NCBI RefSeq assembly: GCF_037176765.1
Contig: NC_090022.1
Coordinates: 88,609,891 to 88,673,890 of the forward strand
DNA length: 64,000 nucleotides
Reading direction: 5' to 3'
Source of the DNA: Anolis sagrei
Taxonomy: Eukaryota > Chordata > Lepidosauria > Squamata > Anolidae
Of the stretch, positions 45,253 to 55,879 are shown piece by piece. Positions within the stretch are counted from its first letter, which is position 1; each line of letters opens with the position of its first letter. Made by a program: the position numbers and the translations under genes. The notes beneath the pieces were generated by a model. It ran no database searches, had not been told where the DNA came from, and was given only the letters and a program-made list of their open reading frames with translations.

Positions 45253-46694
45253 TCCTTCACAAATAAAACATTAACAAAAACTCAATTTAACTCAGTTGGT
45301 GTTTTTCAAAAGATTTTTCTTAGCACACAGCTTTATCCAAGTAATTTTTGAAAAGATCCATGGTAAAAGAAAGGGAATGCATCAGATGGAAATTTGGCTA
45401 ATAAATTCTCATTAACTATTTCTGTTAAAATTTGATCTCATGGTCATTTAGGATTTAGTAAAACCTCCCCCAGAAAGAAACAATGTAAGATTCCAACTAA
45501 AGTTACAAAAGCCTTGATTTGTAGAAATATGGAAAAAGTGGTACTTTGAAATACAATTCTCCCAAGTAGATCTGAGTGCTTTTTATGTTTCCAGTCTTAC
45601 AGCACCGACTCCTGTTCTGGTGTTGGGAAAAACCTAGATGCTCACAAAGTAAGTTTTAAAAAATAGAGAGAAGTAATGTCTTATAGATATTCCAATTTCT
45701 TACCTTTGAGGAAATTTCAGGTACAATTTCCTCTCCTTTGATTTGACTAGTCTTCTTTCCCTTTTCATGCTAAATACTGACAAAATCAGCAAGTGCATGT
45801 CCTGCGTCCAAAGGGCTCAGAAATACATTGGCTGTGTTAGCTGAAGCAGCAGAAGGAAATTCTCTTCATTTCTCTACCTTCTGAAGCAAACTGACCGGTG
45901 GAGATTTCCCACTGGGAGCTGAAACTACCATAGCGAAGAAAGAGCTGCTGCCAGGAGAGTAACTTCGAAATAAGGCAAATTCCAGATTCTAAGAGGAGAG
46001 AAAAAACCAATGAGGAGGCAGCTGGGAGGAGAGACCAGTAGTCATGGGGACAATCTTTTTATGAATGTTTTTCCAGGCATTATCTTGCCACCTGATTTGC
46101 AGTTATCTGTTCCATGTCATATTTTTATTTACTTACAGAAAGAATCCATGCTGGATTTCACACATTATAAATATTTACAAATGGCTTATTGCTTCATTGT
46201 AGTTTTTTTTTCCTTTTTCCTCTGTCAGGCACTGCTGAAGTTGCATATAATTTTTCCCCATTGTAAGTCTTGTATGTTTTTCTGTCAGTCATTCACGTCA
46301 ACTGGGATTGTTTTTCAGTTGAATTCTGAACACTATATTATGTACATCTGGCATCTGCTGCTCATTTAGAACCACAGACATGAAGATGTTTGGGATCTAT
46401 ATCATTTTCTTAGTGTCTGCTTACATGCATTATCTCAGTAATCCTTATAAAACCCCTGTAATGGAGATGAGCCCTATTATTCCAGTATTGCAGATGGGGG
46501 AAATGCAGGGGAATAGAATAGATAGAGAGCTGAGATATCAGCAAATGCAATGTTAGAACTGATAAGTTTTGTATAACTGTCACATATATGTATTATACAT
46601 AACATAGGCAGAGGCTGTCTACATGTCAACCCAAACCAATTCAAAGGAAACTTATAGCACCTTTGAGAGTCTTCTTCTTCCTAGTGTTTGTTCC
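44101..46694. other. Intergenic, mostly unrecognised
   Basis: An (ATA)n run at 45219-45252 is the only clear repeat. A 119-codon frame at 46010-46369 has a hydrophobic stretch but no family signature and no neighbouring exon. Confidence 0.4.
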
Positions 46695-46890
46695 ACAAAT
46701 TTATTTATTTATTTATTTATATGCTTACTTACTATATTTATATACTGCTTTTCTCAGTCCTCGGGCGACTGAAAGCAGTTTAAAATAGCAAAATTCAATG
46801 CTCAAAACATCATAGAACTGTTAAAACAATTAAAACAATAGCATAATAAACAATCATTACAAAATCAATAAACAATAAACATCTCATTAG
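46695..46890 (-). repeat. L2-like LINE 3' end with (TTTA)n
   Basis: ATTTATTTATTTATTTATAT, ATACTGCTTTTCTCAGTCCT, CGGGCGACTGAAAGCAGTTT, then A-rich sequence. Confidence 0.7.
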
Positions 46891-47332
46891 CGTCTGCTCG
46901 TTTGCTTCTTGTTCTCCTCTTGTTCCTATCAGTCACATCTCTCATTGTGAGTCTTGCTTCAGCCATATCGCATTTCAAACAGTTGAGCCAGTGCATTTGG
47001 AACGCCCTTCCCACAGACATCAGATTGGCTCCCTCCTTGTTGGTATTCCGGAGAAAGGTGAAAACATGGCTATTCGAAGAGGCGTTTGAATAAGCAGTGC
47101 AATGACTTCAGGAATGGAACTACGACTGACGAGTTTGGATCATGATTCTAGTTATGAGACGCCACTTGAATGTTTATTACTGATAAATTGTTTAATTTGT
47201 TTCTGTGTTAATTGTTTTTAAGTATCTGTTGATGTCGCATTGAATTTTTGCCTTGACTGTTGCTCTGTTCTTGCTTGATTGTTGTAAACCGCTGAGTCGC
47301 CTAGGGTTGAGAATGGCGGTATACAAGTGAAG

Positions 47333-47371
<39 letters not shown>
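46891..47371 (+). repeat. L2 LINE RT C-terminus and 3' end with (AAAT)n
   Basis: Open at 46902-47093: ...CIWNALPTDIRLAPSLLVFR, RKVKTWLFEEAFE and stop, then a 3' UTR with GTAAACCGCTGAGTCGCCTA, GAATGGCGGTATACAAGT and an (AAAT) run at 47333-47371. It lies head to head with 46695-46890. Confidence 0.85.
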
Positions 47372-47910
47372 ATTGTTTTTGGTCTGCCATGTGGCCTGGC
47401 ACCTGCAACTTCCATATTCAGCGTGGATTTAGCCACAGAATGCTGATCACTTCGTTGTCCATGTCCAACACATCTCAGACTGGATTCCTTCATCTTCTTG
47501 GCAATCAGAGCACCTCTGAATATGGAGCACACAGTATCGTTTGGAATCCTGTCCTTCAGGGTAACACCCATTGACCTCCTGAGCATCCACATTTCCATAG
47601 TGTGTAGAGTTTACTTGACTGCCTTAATGGTTGGCCGGCACTCAGTGGCGTATAGAGCGAACAATATCACCACTGTCCTATAGATTTTCTATTTTAGATG
47701 GACTGGGATCTTCTTATAAATTATGCCTGTCGTTGCTCTCCACATCATCCATGCTGCATTTACACGCCCATGAGCATCCAACAGTACATCACTGGTGGAG
47801 GTATCTTTAAGCCAAGGTATTTAAAGCCGGTCATTTTGTTGAGGTCAGTGCCGTTGATATTGATGGAGCCATCTGCTCCTGTTGGTCCATGTTCCATGTA
47901 CTGTTTTTGC
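47372..47910 (-). repeat. RTE-type (not BovB) LINE C-terminal region
   Basis: Minus strand reads MLRRSMGVTLKDRIPND, SIFRGALIAKKMKESSLR, HGQRSDQHSVAKSTLN, EVAGARPHGRPKT, the region after the RT of RTE-like LINEs. It directly abuts the L2 (AAAT) tail. Confidence 0.65.
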
Positions 47911-49190
47911 TATAGCACCTTTGAGAGTAATTCAAAGAATGAGGTTTGTACCATAAGATTTTGTAGACTCAGTACATCATCAGAATTAAAATTAATTCAG
48001 GAATTAAAAGATTTTTGTAGAATTTGTGCTTACATATCCAATGGATTTTTTTTCTATCAAAAGATATTGTGTTATCCCCATATAAATTGCAGTCATAGCC
48101 TTCTAGCATGGCCAAGCAGTCATATCTAGTGGTGGCCAATCTGTGGTTTGGATGATGGAGTTGGCAGAAAAATGGGGCTTGAGACTTTGAGTAAAATCTA
48201 TGGCAGGGTCAAACTGTAATCTTGCTTGCTCTTCCACTGTTATTCATTCACTAATCCAGAAGACTACAGCTGAAGTCATTCTAGGCTGCAAGGCTGAACA
48301 TATATTACAGGCCTATAAAAGAAACAGTATGTTACACATGGGACTTGTGCTCAAAAAGCTAGTTGCTATTGATATAATCCCATTAATATAGCCCTTTTGA
48401 CTAGTTTTAATTTGATCATTCATCAGTGATACTCTTCATTAATCTGCTACGATTTTTGAAATAGTTTAAAAGACAAAAGAGAAAACGTATACGTACAGCA
48501 TTTTAATATTTAATGATGCAATCAAAGTCTTTCTTTCTATGTTGAGTCTTCCCAAGAAGCAACATGGCTACCAATCAATAAAGACCTTGCAGTTGTTCAA
48601 AGAGATGATTGATTGATCTTGATATGCAATTCCTGATATTTATAGGGCTACTAAACCGAAGATAGGGCTATAACACAAGAGTTTCAGTGCAATTTTCCCT
48701 AGCCAAACATATCACTAAAACAACAACATTTTTCCCTGTGCTGTGTTTGCAAAAAAAGTTAATGAATGGCAGAATTGTGTTTGCATTATTTGAATTGCCA
48801 TGTTACTTTTAATTGCAGGGTTAAAATTATATCTGAGGAGCCTTTAGCAATGGGTAAACAAAGATCGATGCTGAACGGCAGCCAAGACCATAGCTTTATT
48901 AGAGAGTCAATTTTATAATCACTATAATCTGATAAAGAGAAATTAAGAGCATATTGCAGATCAAGTCTAGCAAAACAGAATGAACACTAGGTATTAAACA
49001 ATGGAGATGTCTCAGGAGATAGTAGAGCAAAGGTGAATAGCATTTCAGAAAGGAGGAAACATCTTCAGCATTATATTTCCAATATTCCATTTCCTTTATA
49101 TGCAAGGGAAGTGATTTTAGCTAGGACCATGGATAAGGTCCATGCCCAATGAGCTTCCGATAAACCAGATCAGCCAGGACAGAGAACAAA
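47911..49190. other. Intergenic, nothing recognised
   Basis: AT-rich, short frames only. Confidence 0.4.
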
Positions 49191-49886
49191 GCACTCTGAG
49201 TTGAAGGCAAACTATGGAGGTTTATTACAGTTTGGCCAAAAGGGGTGCAAGTGGCACGTCACCATTCAAAATCCCATCCTATCCATTTTTGGTTGTCAAT
49301 TCACTTATTTGGGCTTCACATTTGCCACAATATACAATCTGGCCGAATAGCTTAACCATTGTTTCATCCCACGGAATACAAGGTCTGCCTAAGGGCTGCT
49401 TGTGGCCTCGTTATCCAGTTCGTTACTTGATGTGTCAATCGGTTATCTTTCATTTGTGCCATATACCCATCCCATCTTCTTTTTGTCTCATAGATTTCAT
49501 TGACCATGTCACGTGCCCCTTTTCTTTTTATTGCTGACTTTATTTCTTGTCACACCACACATCCTTCTTTCAATTGCTGAGTCACCGCCAGTTTTTCCCC
49601 CTTTAACTTTGTTGTTGTCCATGTTTCAGATGTGTATATCATTATTGATAAAATTGTAGTGTTGAAGATATCTGATTTGACCTTCATTGACCATTCAAAA
49701 TGTATAAGCATAACTTGTAATAAAATAAATGACATTTTATACATTTTGACAGCTATTCAGACTTCCCACACCTCCTCCTGATTGGCTGAGAAATGGACCA
49801 GCTAGGATCTACACAGGGATTGTCTGGGGGGTTCACTGATGTCACAGCTAATTATTGCTAGGTCTAAAGGTTCAGTTCGTTGCAGA
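49191..49886. other. Unclassified repeat region with an RTE-like LINE scrap
   Basis: At 49550-49744 the minus strand reads NTTILSIMIYTSETWTTTKL, EKLAVTQQL, a short RTE-type LINE piece. The remainder (GGTTTATTACAGTTTGGCC at 49219, CACAGCTAATTATTGCTAGG near 49845) looks repeat-like but was not assigned. Confidence 0.4.
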
Positions 49887-50812
49887 CAGGGGCGGCTCAT
49901 CCATTACGCGAAGTAAGCAGTCGCAGAACACTTTTTATTTGCCAGGGGCGCAGATGCGCCTCTGTAAATGCCCCTCGACCGCCACTTGAGGAGCGCCCCC
50001 TCAGCTCACAACAGCCCTAGCAGTCCAGGGGGAGCCTCGGCTTTCTTGCCTTGCTGCCAGGCGATCCTCTTCCCAAAGGGACCGGGCCCTTGAGCCTCGC
50101 CTCGCCCCTCTCGTTCCTGCTCCACCCGGCCACCGGGTGCGCGAGCAGAGCCGGCGCTCAATCGTTCTCCACGTTTGATCCCTTCCCCATGACCGGCTCC
50201 CTTTCCAGATCCCCCGGTGCTCCACCCGCCTCCTCTCCCCAATCCGCAGGTGGGCCAAGGGGCGGAGCCGCCACGTCTGGCCCACTTCGGGTCCGGAGGC
50301 GTGTCTGAAGACCCCAGCGTGCGCACCAAAAGTCGCCTCTTCTCCTGACTTTCTCTTCAGCCATTGGGACCGAGAGAGAGAGAGAGAGAGAGCCCTTCTG
50401 GCTGGAGGTATCTCCCACCTCTGCTCCCTCCTTTGTTTTTGCGCCTACCTTCAGGAAAGGTGGGCATCTCCACCTCTCTCTCTCTCTCTGTCTCTCTCTC
50501 TTGGTCCCAATGGCTGAGGAAAAAGTCAGGAGAAGAGGTGACTTTTGGTGCACACGCCGGGGTCTTCAGGCACGCCTCCGGACCCAAAGCGGGCCAGGCA
50601 AGGGAGCAAATGCGGCAAGTGTAATTACTGGGATGTATAGTTCACCTACAATCAAAGAGCACTCTGAACTCCACCAAGATGGAATTGAACCAAATATGGC
50701 ACACAGAACTCCCACGACAAACAGAAAATATATATCAATGATTTGTTGGGGGGGGGGGGGGGCGCCAAAGTACTGTTTGCTTACCTTTGAAAATTACCTA
50801 GGGCCGCCTCTG
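49887..50812. mobile_element. GC-rich non-autonomous hAT element, 926 bp, exact 8-bp TSD
   Basis: Ends CAGGGGCGGCTC and CTAGGGCCGCCTCTG, flanked by GTTGCAGA at 49879-49886 and 50813-50820. The interior is strongly GC- and CpG-rich. It holds an inverted repeat of about 110-bp arms (about 50277-50391 with 50478-50596, including GGTCCGGAGGCGTG and CACGCCTCCGGACC) and a module (about 50630-50710) shared with the hAT at 17940. Poly-G at 50749-50762. No transposase. Confidence 0.88.
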
Positions 50813-50820
50813 GTTGCAGA

Positions 50821-51589
50821 GTCATCCCTGTGATGGGCATGAAACTCAGGAGGAAGATGACATGGGAATGCAGATGATTCCTTGATTGATTTAAGTGTTG
50901 ACTTCCGAGAAGACAAAGGTGCAAGACCCGGAAAACAAATGGTAATTTTGGATGGCCAGAGGCATAGCTGCCCTTTCAGAAGGCTAATGTATTCTTGTTT
51001 GGTTTAGCCTTCCCCTCTGCGAAAACTATAAGCCTCCAGTCATATTTAAACAGATAAAGTGTAAGCACAACCCTGGTGATAAAGGGGCTATTTTTCTCAC
51101 ATGCCTACACAAGGGAACTGATATTATCCAGTTTGAAAGACTGTTGGAGGGGACCCTATTAATAGCTTAGCAATCTCCGTTCTCAGAATTTAGAGCCTGC
51201 ACACACTTTCCCAAAGAAATAGAAATGTCTCCCATCTTCAGTAGGGCTCTTTCTGATTCGTAATTCAGCAGTTTGACTCAAAAATGCTACTATCTTTCAC
51301 CCACAGCAGATGAGGTAGGGGAAGATGCTAAGACATTCCTGCTATGGGTGGACTCAACATTTTCTCAGTCTCTGTAATGTACTATGTCAGTCTCCCAACT
51401 AAGAGCTTCTGTTCAGAAGAATATTGTGGTCAATTGCACTGAAAGTCACTGGGTTCAAGGGAACTGGCAAGGTCATATTCTCACTGTCCATTTTTCAGTA
51501 TAGATAAAACAGTCTGTTCTAAAATTAGGCTTGAAACTGGTTCCACAAAACAGTTCCATTCAAAAATGCTTGGTGTTATTTCACTTGGG
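50821..51589. other. Intergenic, nothing recognised
   Basis: No gene or repeat identified. Confidence 0.35.
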
Positions 51590-51660
51590 CCCCATCTACA
51601 CTGCCATATAATGTAGTTTGAAACTGCATTATGTGATCAATGTAGGCTCATATAACTCGG
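51590..51660. repeat. MITE family A fragment
   Basis: GGGCCCCATCTACACTGCCA, TATAATGTAGTTTGAAACTG. Confidence 0.55.
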
Positions 51661-51937
51661 TCACAGAACTTCTTGAATTCTGCTATCTGAGCATACTTGT
51701 GGTATGCTGCCACCATGTGGTTCCACAGTGACATTTTTCATGAAAATATACAAATAAAATCATAAATGCATTTATTTTAAATGTTTATTCCTCTGCAAGT
51801 AGGTTTTTTTTTGTCCTCTGCAAGTTGTGATCTTGTCTATATATCCTCAAACTATATTCTGAGGGTCAGGTTAATAAATGAAACAAAGAGTTTTTAACAA
51901 AGCACTTCAGTGACCATGACAACAGTAAGGATTAAAC

Positions 51938-52049
51938 CAGGTATGGGCTAACTTCGACCCTCCAGGTGTTGGACTTCAACTCCCACAATTCCTAATAGCT
52001 GGGAGTTGAAGTCCAAAACACTTGGAGGGACGAAATTTGCCCATGCCTG
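51938..52049. mobile_element. hAT MITE family D, 112 bp, with 8-bp TSD
   Basis: CAGGTATGGGCTAACTTCGA and CGAAATTTGCCCATGCCTG ends. Flanks GATTAAAC (51930-51937) and GGTTAAAC (52050-52057), 7 of 8. Confidence 0.85.
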
Positions 52050-52721
52050 GGTTAAACAGTCAAGGAAATCAGAGTATGCATCGGGACTGAAATTGTCTCA
52101 GAAAGAAGTTAGAAAATAGGACAGTGAAAACCAGCTTGTCTGCCAAGGATTTGCATGATGCATTGTTTCTGTTAGAAATGTTAGCTCTCAAAAATCATTA
52201 TCATCCTTAAATATCAGGAGATTATATACATTGATACCCTCTATTATTTCCAGGGTTGCTATATGCCAAATTGGCGATTACAAGAGCATGACGGAGTCGA
52301 ATTTCAACAATGCAGTAAGTTTACCTCTGGGCATTTATCTCTGTTGCTGATAAAATGAAAGTTATCTCTTTTGTCTTTATCACCTCGTTATCTGATTTGA
52401 TTTTCCAATATTCACTTTAGCTTTCTGATTTTATTACAGACTAGAAGTCTCATGATACCTAGATCTTCCAAAATTCTTTTTCTATTAAAAACATCCTGAA
52501 GGTTTCTTCCTAAAATACAATTGAGATGTGCAGATTGAAGATATACTAATAAAGAGCAAAGAACTATTCCAAAATCAATTGTAGGTTAATATATCTATTG
52601 AGCTCGTCTGCTTATAATGAAATTGTAAGGGAGCAAATTGATCATTTAAGTTTTGTAAAGCAAATGTCATTGATCAAATTTATTTCTTCTTTATTTGTAC
52701 AGGTATCCTCCAGTTAAAAGC
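52050..52721. other. Intergenic, nothing recognised
   Basis: AT-rich; no gene or repeat identified. Confidence 0.35.
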
Positions 52722-52797
52722 TTTGATTGTGCCTTTCCAGCATAGCAGGGGGTTGGACTGGATGGTCCTTGATGTGTCCAACTCTATGATTCCATGA
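52722..52797 (+). repeat. CR1 LINE extreme 3' end
   Basis: AGCAGGGGGTTGGACTGGAT, GTGTCCAACTCTATGATTCC. Confidence 0.75.
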
Positions 52798-54214
52798 AAT
52801 AGATATGTTCCTAGACATTACTTTTAACAGAAAATATGGTATAACTAGCAAACAGGGGTAGGTTATAATACTACAGAAAAGACTACTTCAAAATATTTCA
52901 GCAACCTTTTGTCAAAAACTAACACTAGCACATCTGGAATGGAACAACCAGGTCAGGTAAATCTTACATTAAAACATTTGACCACATGAAGGCTTCTTCA
53001 AAAATGCATTCACAACTGACTTCATCAGTGACCACTTCTCTTCATTTCCATTTTGGTGATCAGATTTCAAAATCTTTCACACGTCGAGATTAGTTTAAAA
53101 CAGGCTTTACTGAAGTTATCTTTTCTGTTCTGCTGTTCACCTGCAGCCAGGCACACATAGCTGCAGTCGAAGTGGTAAAATAAATCCTGCTTTTTCCCTG
53201 CTCAAGCTTGTTCATAGTATTGTTTATTGCACTCAAGTTGCCCCCATCAGATATCAAAGGTCTGTCTTTCTTCAGTCTCCCTACCATTCTTACAAAATTA
53301 AGACAGCTAAGATATTGCTAGCTAGCTAGAGGATGGAGAGGAACAGGTGGTGGACAGGTGTAAAAAGCCTTTGTAAACCCGAGTTTCACTTTCAAAGGGA
53401 TTTGCATTTTCTAGGCACAGCAAAGAGATAGGCATGCATGTCCCACTAGGTCCTGTTCTTAGGTCAACACTGAGCAGAGACAAGTAAATTGATATATGGC
53501 CGTTTTTTTATTAGGAACTACAAATAGAAGCACGTTATTGTCTTGCAGCCATGGTGCAAGCAACAATTTGCTAGGTCCTCCAGGACAACTCTATGATAAC
53601 TTCTGGGGGGTTGGATAAATGTTAACCGCCATTGTCTACTTCGCTCCCTGTGCAGATGGTGGGACTGTACTCAGTAGACCGGGGCTTAATCAGTAGACTG
53701 AAAAGGATCTTGAGGACACTTGTCTGTTGGTGATACTCTTTTCAAATCTGCAAAACCAAATAAAAAGAGGGGAACCCTGTTCCCCAAGAGATCTCATACA
53801 TGATTCTCCTCAGCAAACTAGGGAATCAGAGAGCAGCAGCACAGGCAGGGAGTGCATCATCAGACAACATGGGCAGGGAGTGAGGCAGTGTTGTATGTCA
53901 GCCTGTGATTGTGTCTAATGATCAGGTTGCTTTGGATGATGGGAATGACAATGTTGTTCATGTTCAAGTTGATTCCTCTGATGGGAATGGGGATGTCGAG
54001 TGCCCCCCTATACAGGATGTACAACCCTGGGGAGGTAATGTGAAGAGAGGGGGAAGCAGAAGCGGGGAGGAGTGCTCACTGTCTGTTCACTTTCCCTCCC
54101 CTCTGCTAATGAAGGAGGCTTCAAGGGTCTCTGAGTGAAATTAAGCAAGGGGCTCTGAATGAAATTAACAGCAAAAGAGAAACATACCCTTTCTCTGACT
54201 TAAAAAGAGCAATA
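52798..54214. other. Unclassified DNA left of an LTR-like sequence
   Basis: A 77-codon frame at 53905-54138 (acidic then basic) and a purine-rich stretch at about 54040-54075 could belong to an old LTR element whose 3' LTR would be 54215-54637. No diagnostic retroelement domain is visible. Confidence 0.25.
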
Positions 54215-54637
54215 TGTAAGAAAATGTTTTTAAGTACAAGAAGGTACTTTCTTACACAGTATGCGTTGTGGTTAACTTCAAAGGTTGTAGTACAAGAAGG
54301 TACTTTCCATCAAAAGGTCAAGGGAGAGGGGCTGGAAAGAGAGTACTTTCCATGAAAAGAAAATGTTTTCTTTTGTTAGAGGTTAAAATTGTTGTAGTCA
54401 GGCAGTAGTACTTTCCCTTTTTGTTTGCACTGGGCTATAAAGTTTGCAGATTTCAAGGGAAGAGCAGGGCAGTCACTTGAAGGGTAGCATCTGCGTATGT
54501 TGCCTGGCTGTCTGTCTTCTTCATGAAGAAATTAAAAATAAAACCTTGGTTTTTTTTGATATTTCATTGGGACTGTCTCCTTCCTTTCGCGCTCCCGCGA
54601 CGTGGACCTAAGAAGACCCAATTTAGGGACTCTAACA
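54215..54637 (+). mobile_element. LTR-like fossil (possible 3' or solo LTR), family unknown
   Basis: Begins TG and ends CA. Has repeated U3-like units (TAGTACAAGAAGGTACTTTC twice, GTACTTTCC several more times), TATAAA at 54436-54441 and AATAAA at 54537-54542 in the right order and spacing for U3-R-U5. No partner LTR, target duplication or coding domain is seen, so the call is tentative. It looks old and broken. Confidence 0.35.
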
Positions 54638-54741
54638 CTGCCCTGCACATCCTTCTGGGGAAAGAGTCCATGGATGCCACTACCTTTTCCCAACCTGACT
54701 CTGAAGGGGCAAGCCACAGTGGCAATCAGCCACTCAGCCCA

Positions 54742-54744
54742 CCA

Positions 54745-54775
<31 letters not shown>
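54742..54775 (+). repeat. (ATT)n microsatellite
   Basis: About 11 TAT units. Confidence 0.9.
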
Positions 54776-54817
54776 TGCAGAGACAATGTACATCCATAGC
54801 CAGCCTTCACCTTAGCT

Positions 54818-55112
54818 CAGAGCTTTCCAAACATTTAATGCTGGTGACACTGTTTTAGACACTGATCATTTTGCGACACAGCAATTCAGTTTTACTTGCA
54901 AACTGGCAGTTAAATCAAAGGCTCATAAGATATTACACAAATTGTAATAATGAAATGTATGGGAACACAAAAAATCTCATGAAAACCTTTCATTGATATA
55001 CTTTTAAGAAATATGGTTTATTGCTTATTTCAGAAGTTCGTGTTACATTCATGTGGCGCAGCTACACTGCAGCCGACACACTATGTTGTGACACATGATT
55101 TGGTCAGCTCTG
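54818..55112. mobile_element. Non-autonomous hAT transposon, 295 bp, with 8-bp TSD
   Basis: CAGAGCTTTCCAAACATTTA and TTTGGTCAGCTCTG ends, with internal TTTTGCGACACAGCAATTCA and TGTTGTGACACATGATTTG. Flanks CCTTAGCT (54810-54817) and CCTCAGCT (55113-55120), 7 of 8. Confidence 0.85.
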
Positions 55113-55204
55113 CCTCAGCTCATCACATGGCAGAGAGGTGGGTTGAGATGCCTTGAGGCCCCCTGGACCCCCCCCCCCCCCGCGGACATCACTATAATCT
55201 AGGG

Positions 55205-55562
55205 CAGGATTCCTCAAACTAAGGCCTGGGGGCCGGATATGGCCCTCCAAGTTCATTTACTCGGCCCTTGCTCAGGGTCAACCTACATCTGAAATGACTT
55301 GAAAGCACACAACAACAACAATCCTATCTCATCAGCCAAAAGCAGGTCCACGCTTCCTATTGAAGTACTAATAAATTTATATTTGTTAAAATTGTTTTTC
55401 ATTTTAATTATTCTATTGTTTTAAAGTGGGTTTTTTTTGCATTAGAAATAAGATGTATACATGGGAATTCATTCATGTTTTTTTCCAAATTATAATCTGG
55501 CCTTCCAACACTTTGAGGGACGGTGACCTGGCCCTGTTTAAAAAAAAGTTTGAGGACCCCTG
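55205..55562 (+). mobile_element. Non-autonomous hAT transposon, exact 8-bp TSD
   Basis: CAGGATTCCTCAAACTAAGG and AGTTTGAGGACCCCTG ends; ATCTAGGG at 55197-55204 and 55563-55570. Sister copy of 9980-10363. Confidence 0.92.
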
Positions 55563-55879
55563 ATCTAGGGTCTAAGAACCTGTGGGCTAACAGAGCCTGC
55601 TCATTCTTCCAGATTGATAACCCAGTGATTTCAGGATTTGTGCTGGTACTCCATATTTACAGTTTTGACTTTTGCGGATTTGATTAAAATATTCTCTTTA
55701 GAATTTGATCCTCCAAACTGAGGATCAGCTTCCAGGGGAAGTTGTTCATGAGTCATAAGGATCTAGAAATGCCTAGTCATATTCTCTCAGGCAAAAGAAA
55801 AAAATATTTCTAGGATAACTTTTTATTTCATATCAAAAGCATTGCATAAATTAGTGTAAAACTGATAAAAATAGAAGGA
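55563..55879. other. Intergenic with a Tigger-like scrap
   Basis: CTCCATATTTACAGTTTTGA and TTTGCGGATTTGATTAAAAT at about 55651-55700 are an internal Tigger motif also seen at 38420-38470. Confidence 0.45.

Noticed and set aside
46010-46369. 119-codon frame with a hydrophobic segment
   Set aside because: No family match, no neighbouring exon or splice sites, AT-rich chance frame.
50001-50833. Cluster of overlapping GC-rich open frames and a CpG-rich block that could suggest a gene promoter
   Set aside because: The whole stretch lies inside a hAT element with exact 8-bp target duplications; frames overlap on both strands without domains.
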